Shown piece by piece: positions 21,401 through 32,475 of a stretch of 64,000 bases of DNA (position 1 is its first letter; each line of letters begins with the position of its first letter). Origin of the DNA: Mugil cephalus. Lineage: Eukaryota; Chordata; Actinopteri; Mugiliformes; Mugilidae. The stretch is from positions 14,919,001 through 14,983,000 of the forward strand of contig NC_061771.1 of NCBI RefSeq assembly GCF_022458985.1. Direction: 5' to 3'. The notes beneath the pieces are model-generated. The model was given only the letters and a program-made list of their open reading frames with translations. It was not told where the DNA came from and made no database searches. A program made the translations under genes and the position numbers.

Positions 21401-23536
21401 ACTCCCAAGGGTTGAGGGGACGAGCTCGACAGTGAGAGCGTGTCACGGGTGAACAATGGGTGTTTCTCACAGGCCGGTGTAAAAGTAGATAAGGAGAATA
21501 ACTGTAAAACCATTCTCTTTAATCTGTCACCCTGTGTTCACTGCAGTCAGTGGCCTTTTGTTTACCTGCCTTTATGCACCTCTCACTTCTTTGTTGTTTT
21601 GTGCACACTACATGTTAAACAGTGATGACTGACGTTAAACCTACAGCTTGTCCTCGTGAACTGGGACATGTTCTTTCTCGGTGTGTACCGTGTATTGCAT
21701 ATTTCACACATGTGTGTATGGGCTGGAGACTCACTGAGAGAGTGTGTTGAGTGTTTCTGTGAGAGTCTGCCTTGTGTTAGGATATGTGCGCACGACGATC
21801 TTTCTTTGAATGTCACATGTCAAACTAAACATGTAATTGTGTTGGTACTTCCATCTGGAATTCACCATTTACGTTGGCATGTTTTAGGAAGATTTAAAAG
21901 TTGCCAAGGCATTTTTTTTTTTTTTAGATGTGACAATAATATTAAATTAACATAAACATATGGTAAGGAGACCCTGGATAGAAGTATGATGGTGCACATA
22001 GATGAACTGCTTTGGGAGACTGCATCTTTAGAAGCCGCTTAGGGAGCAAAATTCGCTCTTCTTAACTTTAGTAACCAAATCTGGGAAGCTGGTCTTTCAG
22101 TACTGGAATCATGGTACGGCATCAAAGTCATAAAGTGTCTCTTTACAATTAGACGAGGAATCGTAGAAACACAGGAGTAGTTAATCTACTTACCATTTGC
22201 CCTGCATGATAGCATATGACAGGATGGCAGGGGGAGATTTTTTTTGGTAACTGCTGCTTCTCACTGTCTTAGATAAAAAATGTCAAGCATTATTTCTGTC
22301 GGGGAGGCTGCTGCCAGGAGGAACCCCTGTGGCAACAGCAGCTGGGAAAATTAGTTTAAACCAGTGGGGTTATAAAGAGGGTGAATGGAATGACTACAAC
22401 TATGTCTGCTTTTTCCTTTATGGAAAATAATGACATAATGTCATTAAGAATAGTTAAGCATAAAGGAGGGGACTTCTTTGACGCCCAGTGCCATGATCAT
22501 AATAGTGTAAAGAAGCAACTCTCGTTGGCAACATGATATAACAATTTTTCTATTTTCTATTCAGTTAATAAAGTCACCAATTGTAGAATCACAGAAACCT
22601 TCTCCAAACTGTGCTGTTGAAACATTTTGCCCGTTTGGGTAATAACTCTTAGCAAAGCAAATACAAAAACAACACATTTCTAAAAGGAAGAAAAAAGCAT
22701 TTTCACCCAGAATCAGCTAAAAGCTGCTGGAAAGTGTCATACAGTCTGTTGGTCAGAAGCTACATGGTTACAGTAATATTTATATGATTCAGGGTACGTA
22801 TACGTCTTATAGTGTGCTCACTACAGACTTTATCAGATGAAGTTCCCATTAGCTTTATGACGTTAACAAACATCAGCCCTCAGTAACATATCTCTGCATG
22901 AACTGAGATGTTCAAATACAGATGAAGCTACAGTTAAATAGTGTGAGGACCTGAAAGATGCATTGTGAATTAACATTCAGCCCTCATTATAATGTTTATG
23001 CCTCAGATAAGCAGAGCTGATGAGCATTTTGTAATCATGACAAGTACACAACGTTCTCTTCTATCATGTCCTTCTAAGATAGGCTTCATAAAACCTTACA
23101 AAGTGAAGCATAAACACACATGTACATTTAAGGTGGGGTAACATCATCTCTACCAGTTGTTTTCTTAAACAGACTGTAAAATAAGTATAAATACTTATTT
23201 GTGCTTCCAGGCTTTTTGAAAACTGGTTTTTGCATCTTCTACTGTTACCACGTTAACTGATGTGTTGCACCCCGTGTTGTTGCCTGCACAATGAAACCCC
23301 CTGTATGACACTTAGGCCACAAACCCATGTGGCAAAGCAAAATCATACTCAATCCCATTCTAATCCCAAACTCAAAGAGCCCGTGGATCTTACCTTATTA
23401 AGTAGCAGCAGAAGAGGAGGCTGAGGATGAAGACAAAGATGGCCGTCCCAAACACCACAATGTAGATATTGAGAGGGAGGTTCTGGAACCCTATATTTGG
23501 CATCCTGAAACTGTAGTGTGGGAAATCGGAGCTCAT
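12319..23536 (-). CDS. rnf24: RING finger protein 24, membrane RING-H2 E3 ubiquitin ligase
   Basis: Five coding exons join in frame to 149 residues (the human protein has 148): 23394-23536, 20507-20549, 19096-19137, 14156-14235 and 12319-12460. The start at 23536 opens [10 protein letters not shown], the conserved N-terminus of RNF24. Residues 22-47 form one hydrophobic membrane helix. A basic, helical linker follows (49-76, [14 protein letters not shown] then [11 protein letters not shown]). Residues 78-118 are the RING-H2 domain with ligands C78, C81, C96, H98, H101, C104, C115 and C118, all present. The tail (119-149) ends IENLV. RNF24 is known as a Golgi/endomembrane protein reported to bind TRPC channels and affect their trafficking; RING-H2 proteins recruit E2 enzymes for ubiquitin transfer. 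The paralogue RNF122 is the main alternative, but the N-terminus and the smox neighbour favour RNF24. All exon joins have GT-AG borders and no disabling change is seen. Confidence 0.95.
12940..13222 (+). mobile_element. MITE copy A (left-truncated)
   Basis: Shares blocks with 14950-15318: gagctgtaactct, atggacttcaaa, actggtcacatgaccccc, tgcgtca and aaaaagtgtttcca. It ends in gtaatagaaatgcagc, a degenerate form of the 16-bp inverted end of copy B. The left terminus is not recognisable. Confidence 0.75.
14156..14235 (-). CDS. rnf24: rnf24 exon 5, first half of RING-H2
   Basis: Encodes residues 77-102 plus two bases of Lys103: ICAVCLEEF, then the CPCKHAFH core with the first cysteine pair and the C-x-H-x2-H ligands. 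The acceptor is TGTCTTTCAG; the donor is GTGAGT at 14155. Confidence 0.94.
14907..15318 (+). mobile_element. MITE copy B with perfect 16-bp inverted ends
   Basis: Left end gctgcgtttccattac (14907-14922) and right end gtaatggaaacgcagc (15303-15318) are exact reverse complements. The 412-bp body has no coding capacity. I could not find a convincing target-site duplication, so the superfamily is left open. Confidence 0.85.
15872..16290 (+). mobile_element. Tc1/mariner-like relic, internally deleted
   Basis: The left end is cagtcacgacattaaaacca (family form: GATCAGCCACAACATTAAAACCAC). The body has ttgtaccacccaactagacc, ccaggcacccccacc and 'gatgatccac', then the aaaggcccc and tgatgagtcacaactg blocks. 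It is collinear with the copies at 37022 and 47518. Transposase coding is too decayed to translate. Confidence 0.75.
18605..18660 (+). repeat. Dispersed repeat fragment, 'ggttctcagtca' family copy 1
   Basis: ggttctcagtcacccaggtc followed by a ccaaaaac block. The same motif recurs at 32396 and 48953. I recall this motif in a common fish retroelement but cannot assign it with confidence. Confidence 0.55.
19096..19137 (-). CDS. rnf24: rnf24 exon 4 (42 bp)
   Basis: A 14-codon phase-0 exon encoding [14 protein letters not shown]. The acceptor is TTTTAG and the donor GTAAGC. Being an exact multiple of three, it could be skipped without a frame shift. It is too short to be found as an open frame. 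Confidence 0.92.
19551..20203. mobile_element. PIF/Harbinger-like element with TAA target duplication
   Basis: Left end TGGTGCATTCCC (19551) and right end, read inward, TGGTGCGTTCCA (20203) form imperfect inverted ends. Further inside, gaagtcgga-type sequence is also mirrored. Both sides are flanked by TAA (19548-19550 and 20204-20206), the 3-bp TWA duplication expected for PIF/Harbinger. The internal 123-codon frame (19550-19921) shows no transposase motif I know. The element sits in the rnf24 intron between exons 3 and 4. Confidence 0.75.
20507..20549 (-). CDS. rnf24: rnf24 exon 3 (43 bp)
   Basis: A micro-exon with acceptor CTCTCCAG and donor GTAAGAA. It completes Arg48 and encodes [14 protein letters not shown], the membrane-proximal basic linker. 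The human protein has Phe in place of Leu in KEFYAYKQ. Confidence 0.92.
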
Positions 23537-23543
23537 GGATAAT
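23394..23543 (-). CDS. rnf24: rnf24 exon 2, first coding exon (start codon at 23536)
   Basis: The acceptor CTCCATCCAG precedes 23543; seven UTR bases lead to the ATG at 23536. It encodes residues 1-47 and two bases of Arg48: the luminal N-terminus and the complete membrane helix. The donor is GTAAGA at 23393. An in-frame upstream ATG (23608) lies beyond the acceptor and is intronic, so it is not the start. Confidence 0.93.
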
Positions 23544-24133
23544 CTGGATGGAGAGAGACATGCCACACATAAGTACTTTGACACAACAAGAAAAATAAAA
23601 CTGGACACTCAGGGGAAACCGAAAGTGAGGGTCATCAGCCTTCATAGCAGTAACCTCCTATATTACAGGAACACACTTCAGAGTCTGGTTCTACTTTTGG
23701 TTTAGTTTTATTTTAATATAGCCTTTATCACATATTACATTTTAATAATCTTAGAGAAATGTAGTAACAGGTCAACATAAGCTGTGAAAAGGTGGAAGTT
23801 TCTGCTTGGTTCGATACCCAAACCTCAAAAACTAAAAGCAAGCTGAGTAACAGCAACCATGAAAACGTACTGTGTGTCCTACTCATGAATCATCGGCTCA
23901 TTTACATCCCAAAGCCTTTAAAGATCCTTTTAATTATTTACTTTTTTTACACACACACGGGTGTTAAGTGTTTATAGGGGCTTTGATCCGGCCCTATTAT
24001 CTGATTAGCCCTAAATAATAATCAATAAAAATTGATTCATAGAAGCAAAACCACACCGACTAGGATCCACTGATCAAGTGCTCTTACGCAATATACCAAA
24101 AGGACACGACCAGACATGTCCACGCCTACCCAG

Positions 24134-24179
24134 GAGAAGGAGGAGGAGGAGGAGGAGGAGGAGGAGGAGGAAAGGAGGA
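24134..24179. repeat. (AGG)n microsatellite
   Basis: GGA/AGG trinucleotide run of about 14 units with one AAAGG interruption. It produces spurious poly-Arg and poly-Ser frames on the two strands. Confidence 0.95.
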
Positions 24180-25424
24180 GGAAGGGAGGACAGGAATAAC
24201 TTCTGCTCATTTGGAACCCTGTCTCGTGCCCTCCCCCACCCAAACAGCCTAATTCCTGTCCACTCCTCTAGTGGAAAGTTTTGTAGGTTTTGTTTTGACC
24301 ATTAACAACCACCATAAACTCTCAGTTCTCAGTTTAATGCACTTCATTCTCAGAAACAGTAATATTACTCAGCCACGTATTGGCAGGCGCGATGGGAGCC
24401 ACTCGTCTCCCCTTCATAAAAAAAAAAAGAGTTTGGTACAGGGTTGAGATGTGCTCACCTCTTTCTAGCTTTACAAACGTTGTTGGCAAGATACGTGGGT
24501 CCTGATATCAGAGAACAGGCCGACACGATGAGGGAATCGGAGGTTCGCCTTCTACTTTCCTAATGTGACATTAACATTACCTGCTGAGCTCAGTTTAGCA
24601 ACCAGCTGTAGGTTTTACACCGTAAAGACAAAGATAGAAACTCTGACTAGATGGGGAGCACAGTCAGCTGGCGACGCGGGTTAAACTATTCTCGAGGAAA
24701 AAGAGCAGACTGAGCCCGAGGCTGCTGTGCATGCGCTGAAAGTAAATGTTGAGGACATGCGGTTGCTGATGCGAACGTCCAACAGAATAGTCTTTGGAGA
24801 CAGTGCCGTTGGTGGGTGGGGACCGAACAGCTCGAGATAAAGCTTTAGTCGAGGAACAGGGCCAACATCATGAAATGTCAGATGAGAGGGAATCACACTC
24901 AAAAACTAATGGGGCGGCAATTACGCCGTTTTCTGAAAATTGCTGACAAACCCACGGGAACAGAAAAACTCCGGAGTTGTTCTGGAATTAGGGAACAAAT
25001 AAAATGACCCACACCCCTAAGTTAAGGCATTTTAGGCATTTCAGTCGTATACTTTGCTGTGTTGTTAGGGTTACGGTTTAACTTGGCTTTGTTATTGGTC
25101 GTGTCACGCCGGCTGGTTTGCTTTAGGTGTGACAACAGAAAGAACAACAACGGTTGTCGCCTTTCACGCGCATATGTTCCCGGACATGACATGCCTATAT
25201 GTCCCAGGACACGACATGCTAAGCTCATAGCTGCGCCATATTTTTGCTGGCACTCACAGCGACTCACATTGCAGCTCCTTACGTAACCGTAAATCACCTG
25301 ATATGTGAGCTTCAATAAATCGTGCAATGACATAATGACATAACCCTTCTTTGCACATTCTGAAGTCTCCAACACATGCATCTAATTTTATTAAGCACAT
25401 TTCTTTTAACCTGTGTTTTTTTTA

Positions 25425-25485
25425 TGTGCAACTAAGCTGCTGTGACTATGTGGATCATTTTAAGTCTGAGTCTATCTTAACTAGG
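25425..25485 (+). repeat. Dispersed repeat fragment (pair with 29232-29290)
   Basis: The block atgtgcaactaagctgctgt followed by a taagtct-agtcta motif matches 29238-29290 with a few substitutions. Short and unclassified. Confidence 0.5.
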
Positions 25486-26109
25486 CATAAAATGAAATTA
25501 AACATCCCCGAGTCAATTTATGTTTTTAGAAAATATAAGTTGACAAAATAGTGGAAACACAAAACAGTCTAAACTCCAAAAAGAAAATGAATTACTGTTA
25601 ATCCAGCTACTGGTTATTGCATTACTATAATTACTTTAAAGCTGCTTCTTCTCTGGTTAGTTTAAAAAAAAAAAGAAGAGTGGGCGTTGGCCTCATAATG
25701 AAACACACAACTTAAACATACCCAAGCGGTGCCTTCATGCTGAAAAGCAGGTAAGCCTGAACAAATCTGCAACACAAGTCTCGGAAAGGGACCATTACTT
25801 GTCCTTGAGAGCCTCTTGTTGGATTGTCTGGGTCTCACCCCTTCTTTGCCCCATTCAGAAAGGCTCTTTGCTGAACTCCAGCCTCTCTCCACTCGGACTG
25901 CTTTTGGTTTCTCTCTTTTAACGCACACACAACAACCTACCCCTCCTTATCTGAACGCAGCATGCACACAGACACTTCTAGAGAAATCCGAGTCCAACAC
26001 ACTGATGTCCATTCTACATCTACACATAACTGAGTAAGGGCAGAGGTCAATGAAAAGCAGCTGGAAGGAATTTTCAGAATTTCATATCCGACATCATAGG
26101 ATTTGTCTG

Positions 26110-26485
26110 CTGAACTCTCACACGATGACCGGGGCTGTTGGGTCATCAAACGGGCTGCTCCTGGCAGCGCCTCGGTCCAGACTCTCCACCCGTGGGGACA
26201 GAGTCTTCTCAGCTAGAGTCCCACAACTAACAACCCACCTTTCCAGGTTAGAGCCGCTCAGTCTTCAAAACACTGCTCCCTTTTTATTCTTCATCTTTTA
26301 CTGCCCATCTTCTCTTTTATTATTTTATTGTTTTTCTTTTTGCTTTTAAACTTGTGCTAATTTTTATTCCATTACTGGTTTATTTGGTGTGTGTATCGTC
26401 ATTTTTACCTCTGTACAGCACTTTGGTTCAACCAAGGTTGCTTTTAAAAAGTGCTTTAGAAATAAACTTTGACTTGACTTGGACA
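26110..26485 (+). mobile_element. LINE 3' end with the tail of ORF2
   Basis: Positions 26130-26250 translate to VGSSNGLLLAAPRSRLSTRG and then DRVFSARVPQL. This is the conserved C-terminal motif found after the reverse transcriptase in fish L2/CR1-type LINEs (pattern RSS..GLL..PR...GDR.FS...P.LW). The Trp position is already lost. The 3' part has tacagcactttggttcaacc, then a short ttgacttgacttg tail ending near 26480. The element is 5'-truncated and dead. Confidence 0.75.
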
Positions 26486-29231
26486 ACACTGGACTGAACT
26501 GTTAGCTTAAAAAATAACTAACTCCCCTGTTTTTGTTAGTTTTTTTCTTTTACAGTTTATCTGACTCTGTCTACAGTTCTATCACAAGAACATAACGTTG
26601 TCAGCAAGAATACAGTCAAACAAGACGATAACTACTCTCTATCCACCTTTTATCGCAAAGCAAACAAAATTACTTTGAGTGGAATCATCCTGCATATATG
26701 ATGGATGATCATCTATCTCATGGTGCGGTGCTGCTGGGCCACTCAGTCAATTAGCTGAAATATTTCTTTCCTATTCTCTGATTAAAATGATAAGATTCAT
26801 GGGTAAATTTTGAACAATCACCATAACATAACAATTACACTAGCAGCACCACTGGAAGGCAGTGACAGTAGAATATATGGAGACAGATGCTGTCGAGTTC
26901 ATACAAGTATGATGTTTTACCCTATACACAACGTGGTCTATTGCCCATGATAACTATATAGGACAGGCACGTGTTTGAATTGTCTGCTAAGACTTTTATT
27001 AGTGTGTAACTTTGAGTTGTTAAACTACGCTGGCCATTGCCAATACAGAAGACTGCAACAGACTTTTGCTGTATCAAGATTCGCTGACCAAGAGGAGCTT
27101 GGGTACATCAAGTGATTTAGAAATCCAACGCCCTCGCAGTCAACAAACTCCATAACCTAAAAAGCCGGGTGTCACATCATCAAACGCAGAGGTCTGTACT
27201 TTAAAATGAGCCAATATGAAGCGTTGAACAGAAAAAGGATGAAAATAAAAAAAAAAACTAACCATTGTGAACTGAAACTACAGGCAGAAGCTAAGCAATC
27301 ATAGTTATTCTTATTGTGCTGCAGCAAAATCATTACAGACACAAATAGAAAGGTACAATTGACGCATGAAAACCTAAATGAGCGAGCAGAGAAAACAAAA
27401 TACGTGCCTTTGCTTCCACACAGACCATATGTGGTTTAATGAGAATAAAAAAAGATGTGAATTGATCATTTGCCATCATCAGGTCAAAACTCGTACTTGA
27501 ATACAAGAGGGAGGTTTTGGACAGCGCACTACGCCACTATGACCAAAATGACAAAAGAGGGAAGACCACTTGGCTTTTGTCCTTCAAGCAGAGGCCAATT
27601 AACTCGTGGAGTACACTATCGAGACAGAGTCCTCGACACGTTTCTCTGGCAGCCAACAACCATGACAACTGATGCGTTTGCCTTACACTGTTACACTTGT
27701 CTCCGACATGAGCCCTTCTAGTCGTCCCTCTCCATTTTCAAACTGAGGGTCACTCGGGACAAAATCTAAATTCACCCACTTCATCGTAGTGAAAACTTTT
27801 ATAAAAAACGTACAGTGAGGTAGGTCCGACAGATCCACCTGTAATGGAGCCGAGTGGACAACGAACCAGTCTCGTGTCCTTCTCCTGCTCGTTAAGGGCA
27901 GATGTGACGTGCATCTTCTGTCCTCATCCCACCCTTTCCTCCACCATCTGCCTCCCTCACTCAGATGTTTTCGCATGGCCTCACCCTATTACATAACCAG
28001 CAACACTTCGCACAGCACATCCCATTCATATCAAATGAGCCTGAGCTCACTCCGCAGAATTATTGTGCACCGACTCCTGTGGTGTGACGGGGCAGGGAAA
28101 AAATTCACCAAGTTAAGGAGTCAACAAAAAAAAAACACAATGAGGCTAACGTCTAACCAATTGTTTTTTTTTTTCTCCTACCAAGGAAATGATGCTGCAA
28201 CACCAAAACTTGTGGCTGTATGTACTTGAGGTTAGTTAGGAATAGTAACCTACCATGTTGTTTTACAATGATTCTCAAGATGCTGCTGCTTGGACGTTAG
28301 AGTCAGTGGTAAAAGTGTGGTAACCGTAATGACATCCTCCACTGTGCATGTAACTAATTGTAAGTTCTTTCCCTACCAAAGATTGAGAAACCATCTGACT
28401 CATGAGTTATATTCTGTTGAGGTCAAGAGGAAAGTTCAACTGAAACTTCCACAGACTTAAACCTGAGCTGCCGAGTATAATGTGGTGGAATTGTTAGCTC
28501 GGGATAACATCATTCCCAAACTAGGGGAAGCTACAGGCTGGTAACAGTTCTCCTGTTTGTTCTTCAGAGCATTTTCAAACCCATCACAACACCTCTTGAA
28601 GGATCCTTTCCAGTAATCCAATGAGTCATCACTTACGTAACACAAAAGTCTAGTTACGGTTTACGACATATCAAACAAAAAGTATCCTGTTTACCTCACA
28701 GTTCAGTCTAATGCCACAATTTTAGTTAAACCAACATTAACCAATATATAACGATACAGTCTGGAAGGAATAAGGCTCGATATATCCAGTTCACCAGTTC
28801 ACAGTCTTACAAGTGATGGTTCTCCACAAGTGCAGCAAGTTCGATGATTTCAACAGACAAACCCGAGACCATCCCTGCGCATCTGACCAAAGAACCCTCC
28901 CTTTATACTTGTTCGGTCATTACATAACTGATTCATTACACAGTGTGCACACAGCGGCGCTTAATCACAACACAATGAACACACCGCTCCTCCGCCCACC
29001 GTCCTCCCTGGAACTCATAATCAATAGCGGTTGAACGTTCACATGGACAAACGATGGCCTCTGAAGTCAATACAGTTTGTATTTTGTGTCATTTCAAACA
29101 GGTTAGGTTAGAAAAAAGGCAACTTTTTTTGCACATTTGTTGTTGAGATAAGTCTGAACATTTTTTTTTTGCTTACACTATTTTCTATTTTATTTTATCT
29201 TTCTTTTTTCTTGTGGTTTTTAAGAATGTTT

Positions 29232-29290
29232 CTTTAATGTGCAACTAATCTGCTGTGACCAAGCCTTTGTAAGTCTAAGTCTAATTTTTT
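29232..29290 (+). repeat. Dispersed repeat fragment (pair with 25425-25485)
   Basis: atgtgcaactaatctgctgt plus the gtaagtctaagtcta motif, homologous to the copy at 25425. Same orientation, 3.8 kb apart. Confidence 0.5.
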
Positions 29291-31103
29291 ATACCATTGT
29301 TCTTCTGTTATTTTGTGTAACGGCCCCTCCAAAGATAGTTATGAACTTTACATATGTCCTTAAACGTTTCTCTTTTACATGTTTCACGATCTGGATAAAT
29401 ACAAACTTTCCTTCATAAGAAATCCCCAAACTTTTCTATTGTTCAGTAGTTACTTCTTCTCCGCTCAAAATTTCATTTTCACACGACGTTGTCCGCATGA
29501 GAAGTGGAAATTTCCACCAGCAGCCGCAGCCTGGCCATGAGATTTGCACATCTGAAACTTAATATGCCAAAGGGCAGCAACACAACACCAGGGCCTCAGA
29601 GGGAGAACCGGGGGCTCTGGCAAATGAAAAGACCACATTCACATGGTCACTTAACTTACTAACCAAATTATTAGCAGTTTGATTGGGGGAGCCCGTGGAC
29701 TGACCCTGTCACTCGAAACCATAGCCGTCTGTTGAGTTTTATGACAGGAGTCATAAAAAACTGATTAGCCGGTAGACATACCCTCTCAGTAAGGAGTGGA
29801 GAAATCAGAATGACTCACAGTACGACTGCAGCCAAAAGTATATGTGTTACAGAAATCTTGTTTTTCTGAAGTCGGGCCAAGTTTTGGAATAAGTAGGTCA
29901 CTGTAACTATAGCTCCAGACACAGAGACGTGGGAGACACAGGACATGAGCAGAGCGGACAGGGTTAAAGTCATCTGCCCATAGAATCCCAGTTACTTCAT
30001 TTACATCTAATATTAGTCCATGTGCCGCCCTGCGCTATTATACACACAGTCACAATCATGCATCAAACACCGGCTTGTGATAAAAGGTACTTGTATTTTC
30101 CCTTTTGTCATGAGACATATTCATTCAAAAGCTGCTTTTCTAGTGCAACAAATGTTCATTGTCCTTTCTAACCGCACCAATGGCGTATTTAAGGCTTTTT
30201 TTTCCTTTTGTATCACATGTCATGTGCATACAGTTATCATATCAGTGAGAGAAATACATCTCCGACTCTTTCAGCCCCTTACTGACCCTGACCTAAACCT
30301 GCACTGTAAATACAGAATGCACCAAAACTAATTATTGCATTAGACCAATAAATAAATGACCAGTAAATGACCAGCGACGATTCTCAGACGTTCTCATTGT
30401 CCGAGGAGGGAAGTCGCTTTCCAACTTCGGTATGTTCACGTGCTTTAAAACTGGAATACTGAGAAAGAGCACGGCCGGTAGAAACGAGATAAGAGCAAAG
30501 GCGATGAATCATGGGAACTAGGACATATCATAATAACATCTGTATTTTTTTTCCAGAGACGGACACGCAGCTTACGAGTGGCAAAAACCGCAACACGTGC
30601 CAAGTGTGGGTCAGGGTCAGTTACACACACCACATCAAACTGCTTGACGCCCCGGGTTACCATTAAAGGCACGCAAACCATCTACAGTTTTGCAGCGTTT
30701 AACAATTATTATTAATTTGTTATAAATCTTAACGCCATTACATAAAATCCCTATAACGACCGTTGCTATGAAACATGACCGATTGCTGCCATTTGCAAAT
30801 GAATTCAGGATCATAGAAGAACGGTTTTAATCTCATGAATAGTCTTTTATTTCAATTTTTGAAGTATACCATCGTCAAAAGATATAATACGGGAATATAC
30901 TATTAATCCAGTTATCGTACTGAAGCAAAACTCGTCTAAATGGCCGCAGAGATCTCCCCCGTATTTGCTATTTTCTCACCCTCCTCTTGAAGCCCATCAT
31001 TCCTCAGGGGACAGCGATAGCAACTCAAGCTGACAGAAACACAGGAGAAGTGACACTCACAGCTGCTTCATAGCGCTCTCGCCCTGTCGTCGCCAGTGAC
31101 ACA

Positions 31104-31128
31104 TTTTTTTTTTTTTTTTTTTTTTTTT
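31104..31128. repeat. Poly(T) tract
   Basis: Uninterrupted run of 25 T. Confidence 0.95.
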
Positions 31129-31798
31129 GCTCTTTTGTTTTATATTCACATCTCCTTTCAGTGTCATCTCCTTAACTATGGATATTAAACTGTCAAACAT
31201 TTCCTTTCTTTTCTGCTTAGGTCGTGTGGACTCTTTAAATCATTAGCCCCGAGTCGTTTCTACGACAAAATGACCCACTTTAACAAACGCCGTCACTGAA
31301 CAATATTACAATTCACACTGTAGCAAGCAACAACAATTCAATGCCATGTCTTTATCCAGCTGCCCTCTTTAGAGAACGAGAGCCCTCGGTCTGCCACGTG
31401 TTGGGGCACAGTCACTATAAATAAAACCTGTAGTCATGTGAGGGAGAGTAAGTCAAGCTGAAACATGAAAACAACCTGAACCTAGTTCCACTCATATCAC
31501 ATATTAGGGTTATCTGCCACTGACCCACAGGAAACAAACACACAGCTTAACGCAGACATAACAAATGTCCAAGTTCACAAAGCTCTAAATAAATCTAGCT
31601 AGTGTATATTTTCTAATAGATGCCGATCACGTGTCTCCTCAGTCCGTCCATTATTAACCCCATTAATCTAACAGCTGGCCAGCTGTAATGTGCTTAAGTC
31701 CAAGGGCAACAACCCAATGATTAGTGGATGAAAGTTGAAACTTAAGAGCAACAGACGCACACGTATCAATAGATTTCCATTAACATGGGCTGAGGCGT

Positions 31799-31831
31799 GT
31801 GGGGGTGGGGGCTGGGGGATGGGGGGGGGGG
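31799..31831 (+). other. G-rich tract, possible G-quadruplex
   Basis: Five or more runs of at least four G separated by 1-3 bases, ending in a run of about eleven G. It lies in rnf24 intron 1, on the non-template strand relative to plus; the transcript carries the C-rich complement. Confidence 0.6.
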
Positions 31832-32395
31832 ACTCATTGATCATCTTTCCACAAATGTGCGTGACTCTTTGCTTGCATCTGATAAGAATCACACGGACAA
31901 ACGGATGTGGTGACCTTTGCTATGGACCTGTGAGGTCTTTTTCCGACGCTTGAATGTGAATACAAACTCAACACGCAGTTTCATTCGGCCTTTTCCTGAT
32001 GGGGTGATAGCGTCTGTCGTGCTACTGGACTTATTATGACAGGGGCCATGGTTGGTTGATCTGTTTGCAGTAACTTAATGCAGGCTTACGCATTTTTTTT
32101 GTTTGTTTGTTAATGTTTGCTGCTCAGTTACTTTCTGAAGTGTAAGACAGGTGAAGTAAACACCTCAGTTGCTGTTACATAGTCACTGGTTTAATCACAT
32201 GTGAAGGTGCATTAGAAATAACCAAACATCATCAACATCATAAACGTATTCAGACGATTACTCCAGAAAAAATTAATCCTCAACCTCCATTCTTCACTTG
32301 CCTCCATTGCAACAATGCACACAATATAAGTGATGATGTTGATTACATAGAAAAACACAAACCAAACGGTGTTGAACAAGTTGCAATGTATGGGA

Positions 32396-32475
32396 CGGTT
32401 CTCAGTCATCCAGGTCATGGTTTGTCCAAAAACCAATTCAGAAAGGCAACTGGACTTGTAGAGTTGAAAATCATT
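32396..32475 (+). repeat. Dispersed repeat fragment, 'ggttctcagtca' family copy 2
   Basis: ggttctcagtcatccaggtc, then tccaaaaacc, then ggcaactggacttgtagag. The longest of the three copies; the 48953 copy shares caactggtagag. Confidence 0.6.

Larger units (their letters stand above)
12461..23393 (-). other. rnf24: rnf24 internal introns (contents)
   Basis: The introns between coding exons hold two copies of one MITE (12940-13222, 14907-15318), a Tc1-like relic (15872-16290), a Penelope/other-type fragment (18605-18660) and a PIF/Harbinger-like element (19551-20203). The 139-residue frame at 16360-16779 and the minus frame at 16305-16637 show no family resemblance and no splice context. The 21-23.3 kb part appears to be plain AT-rich intron. 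Confidence 0.6.
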
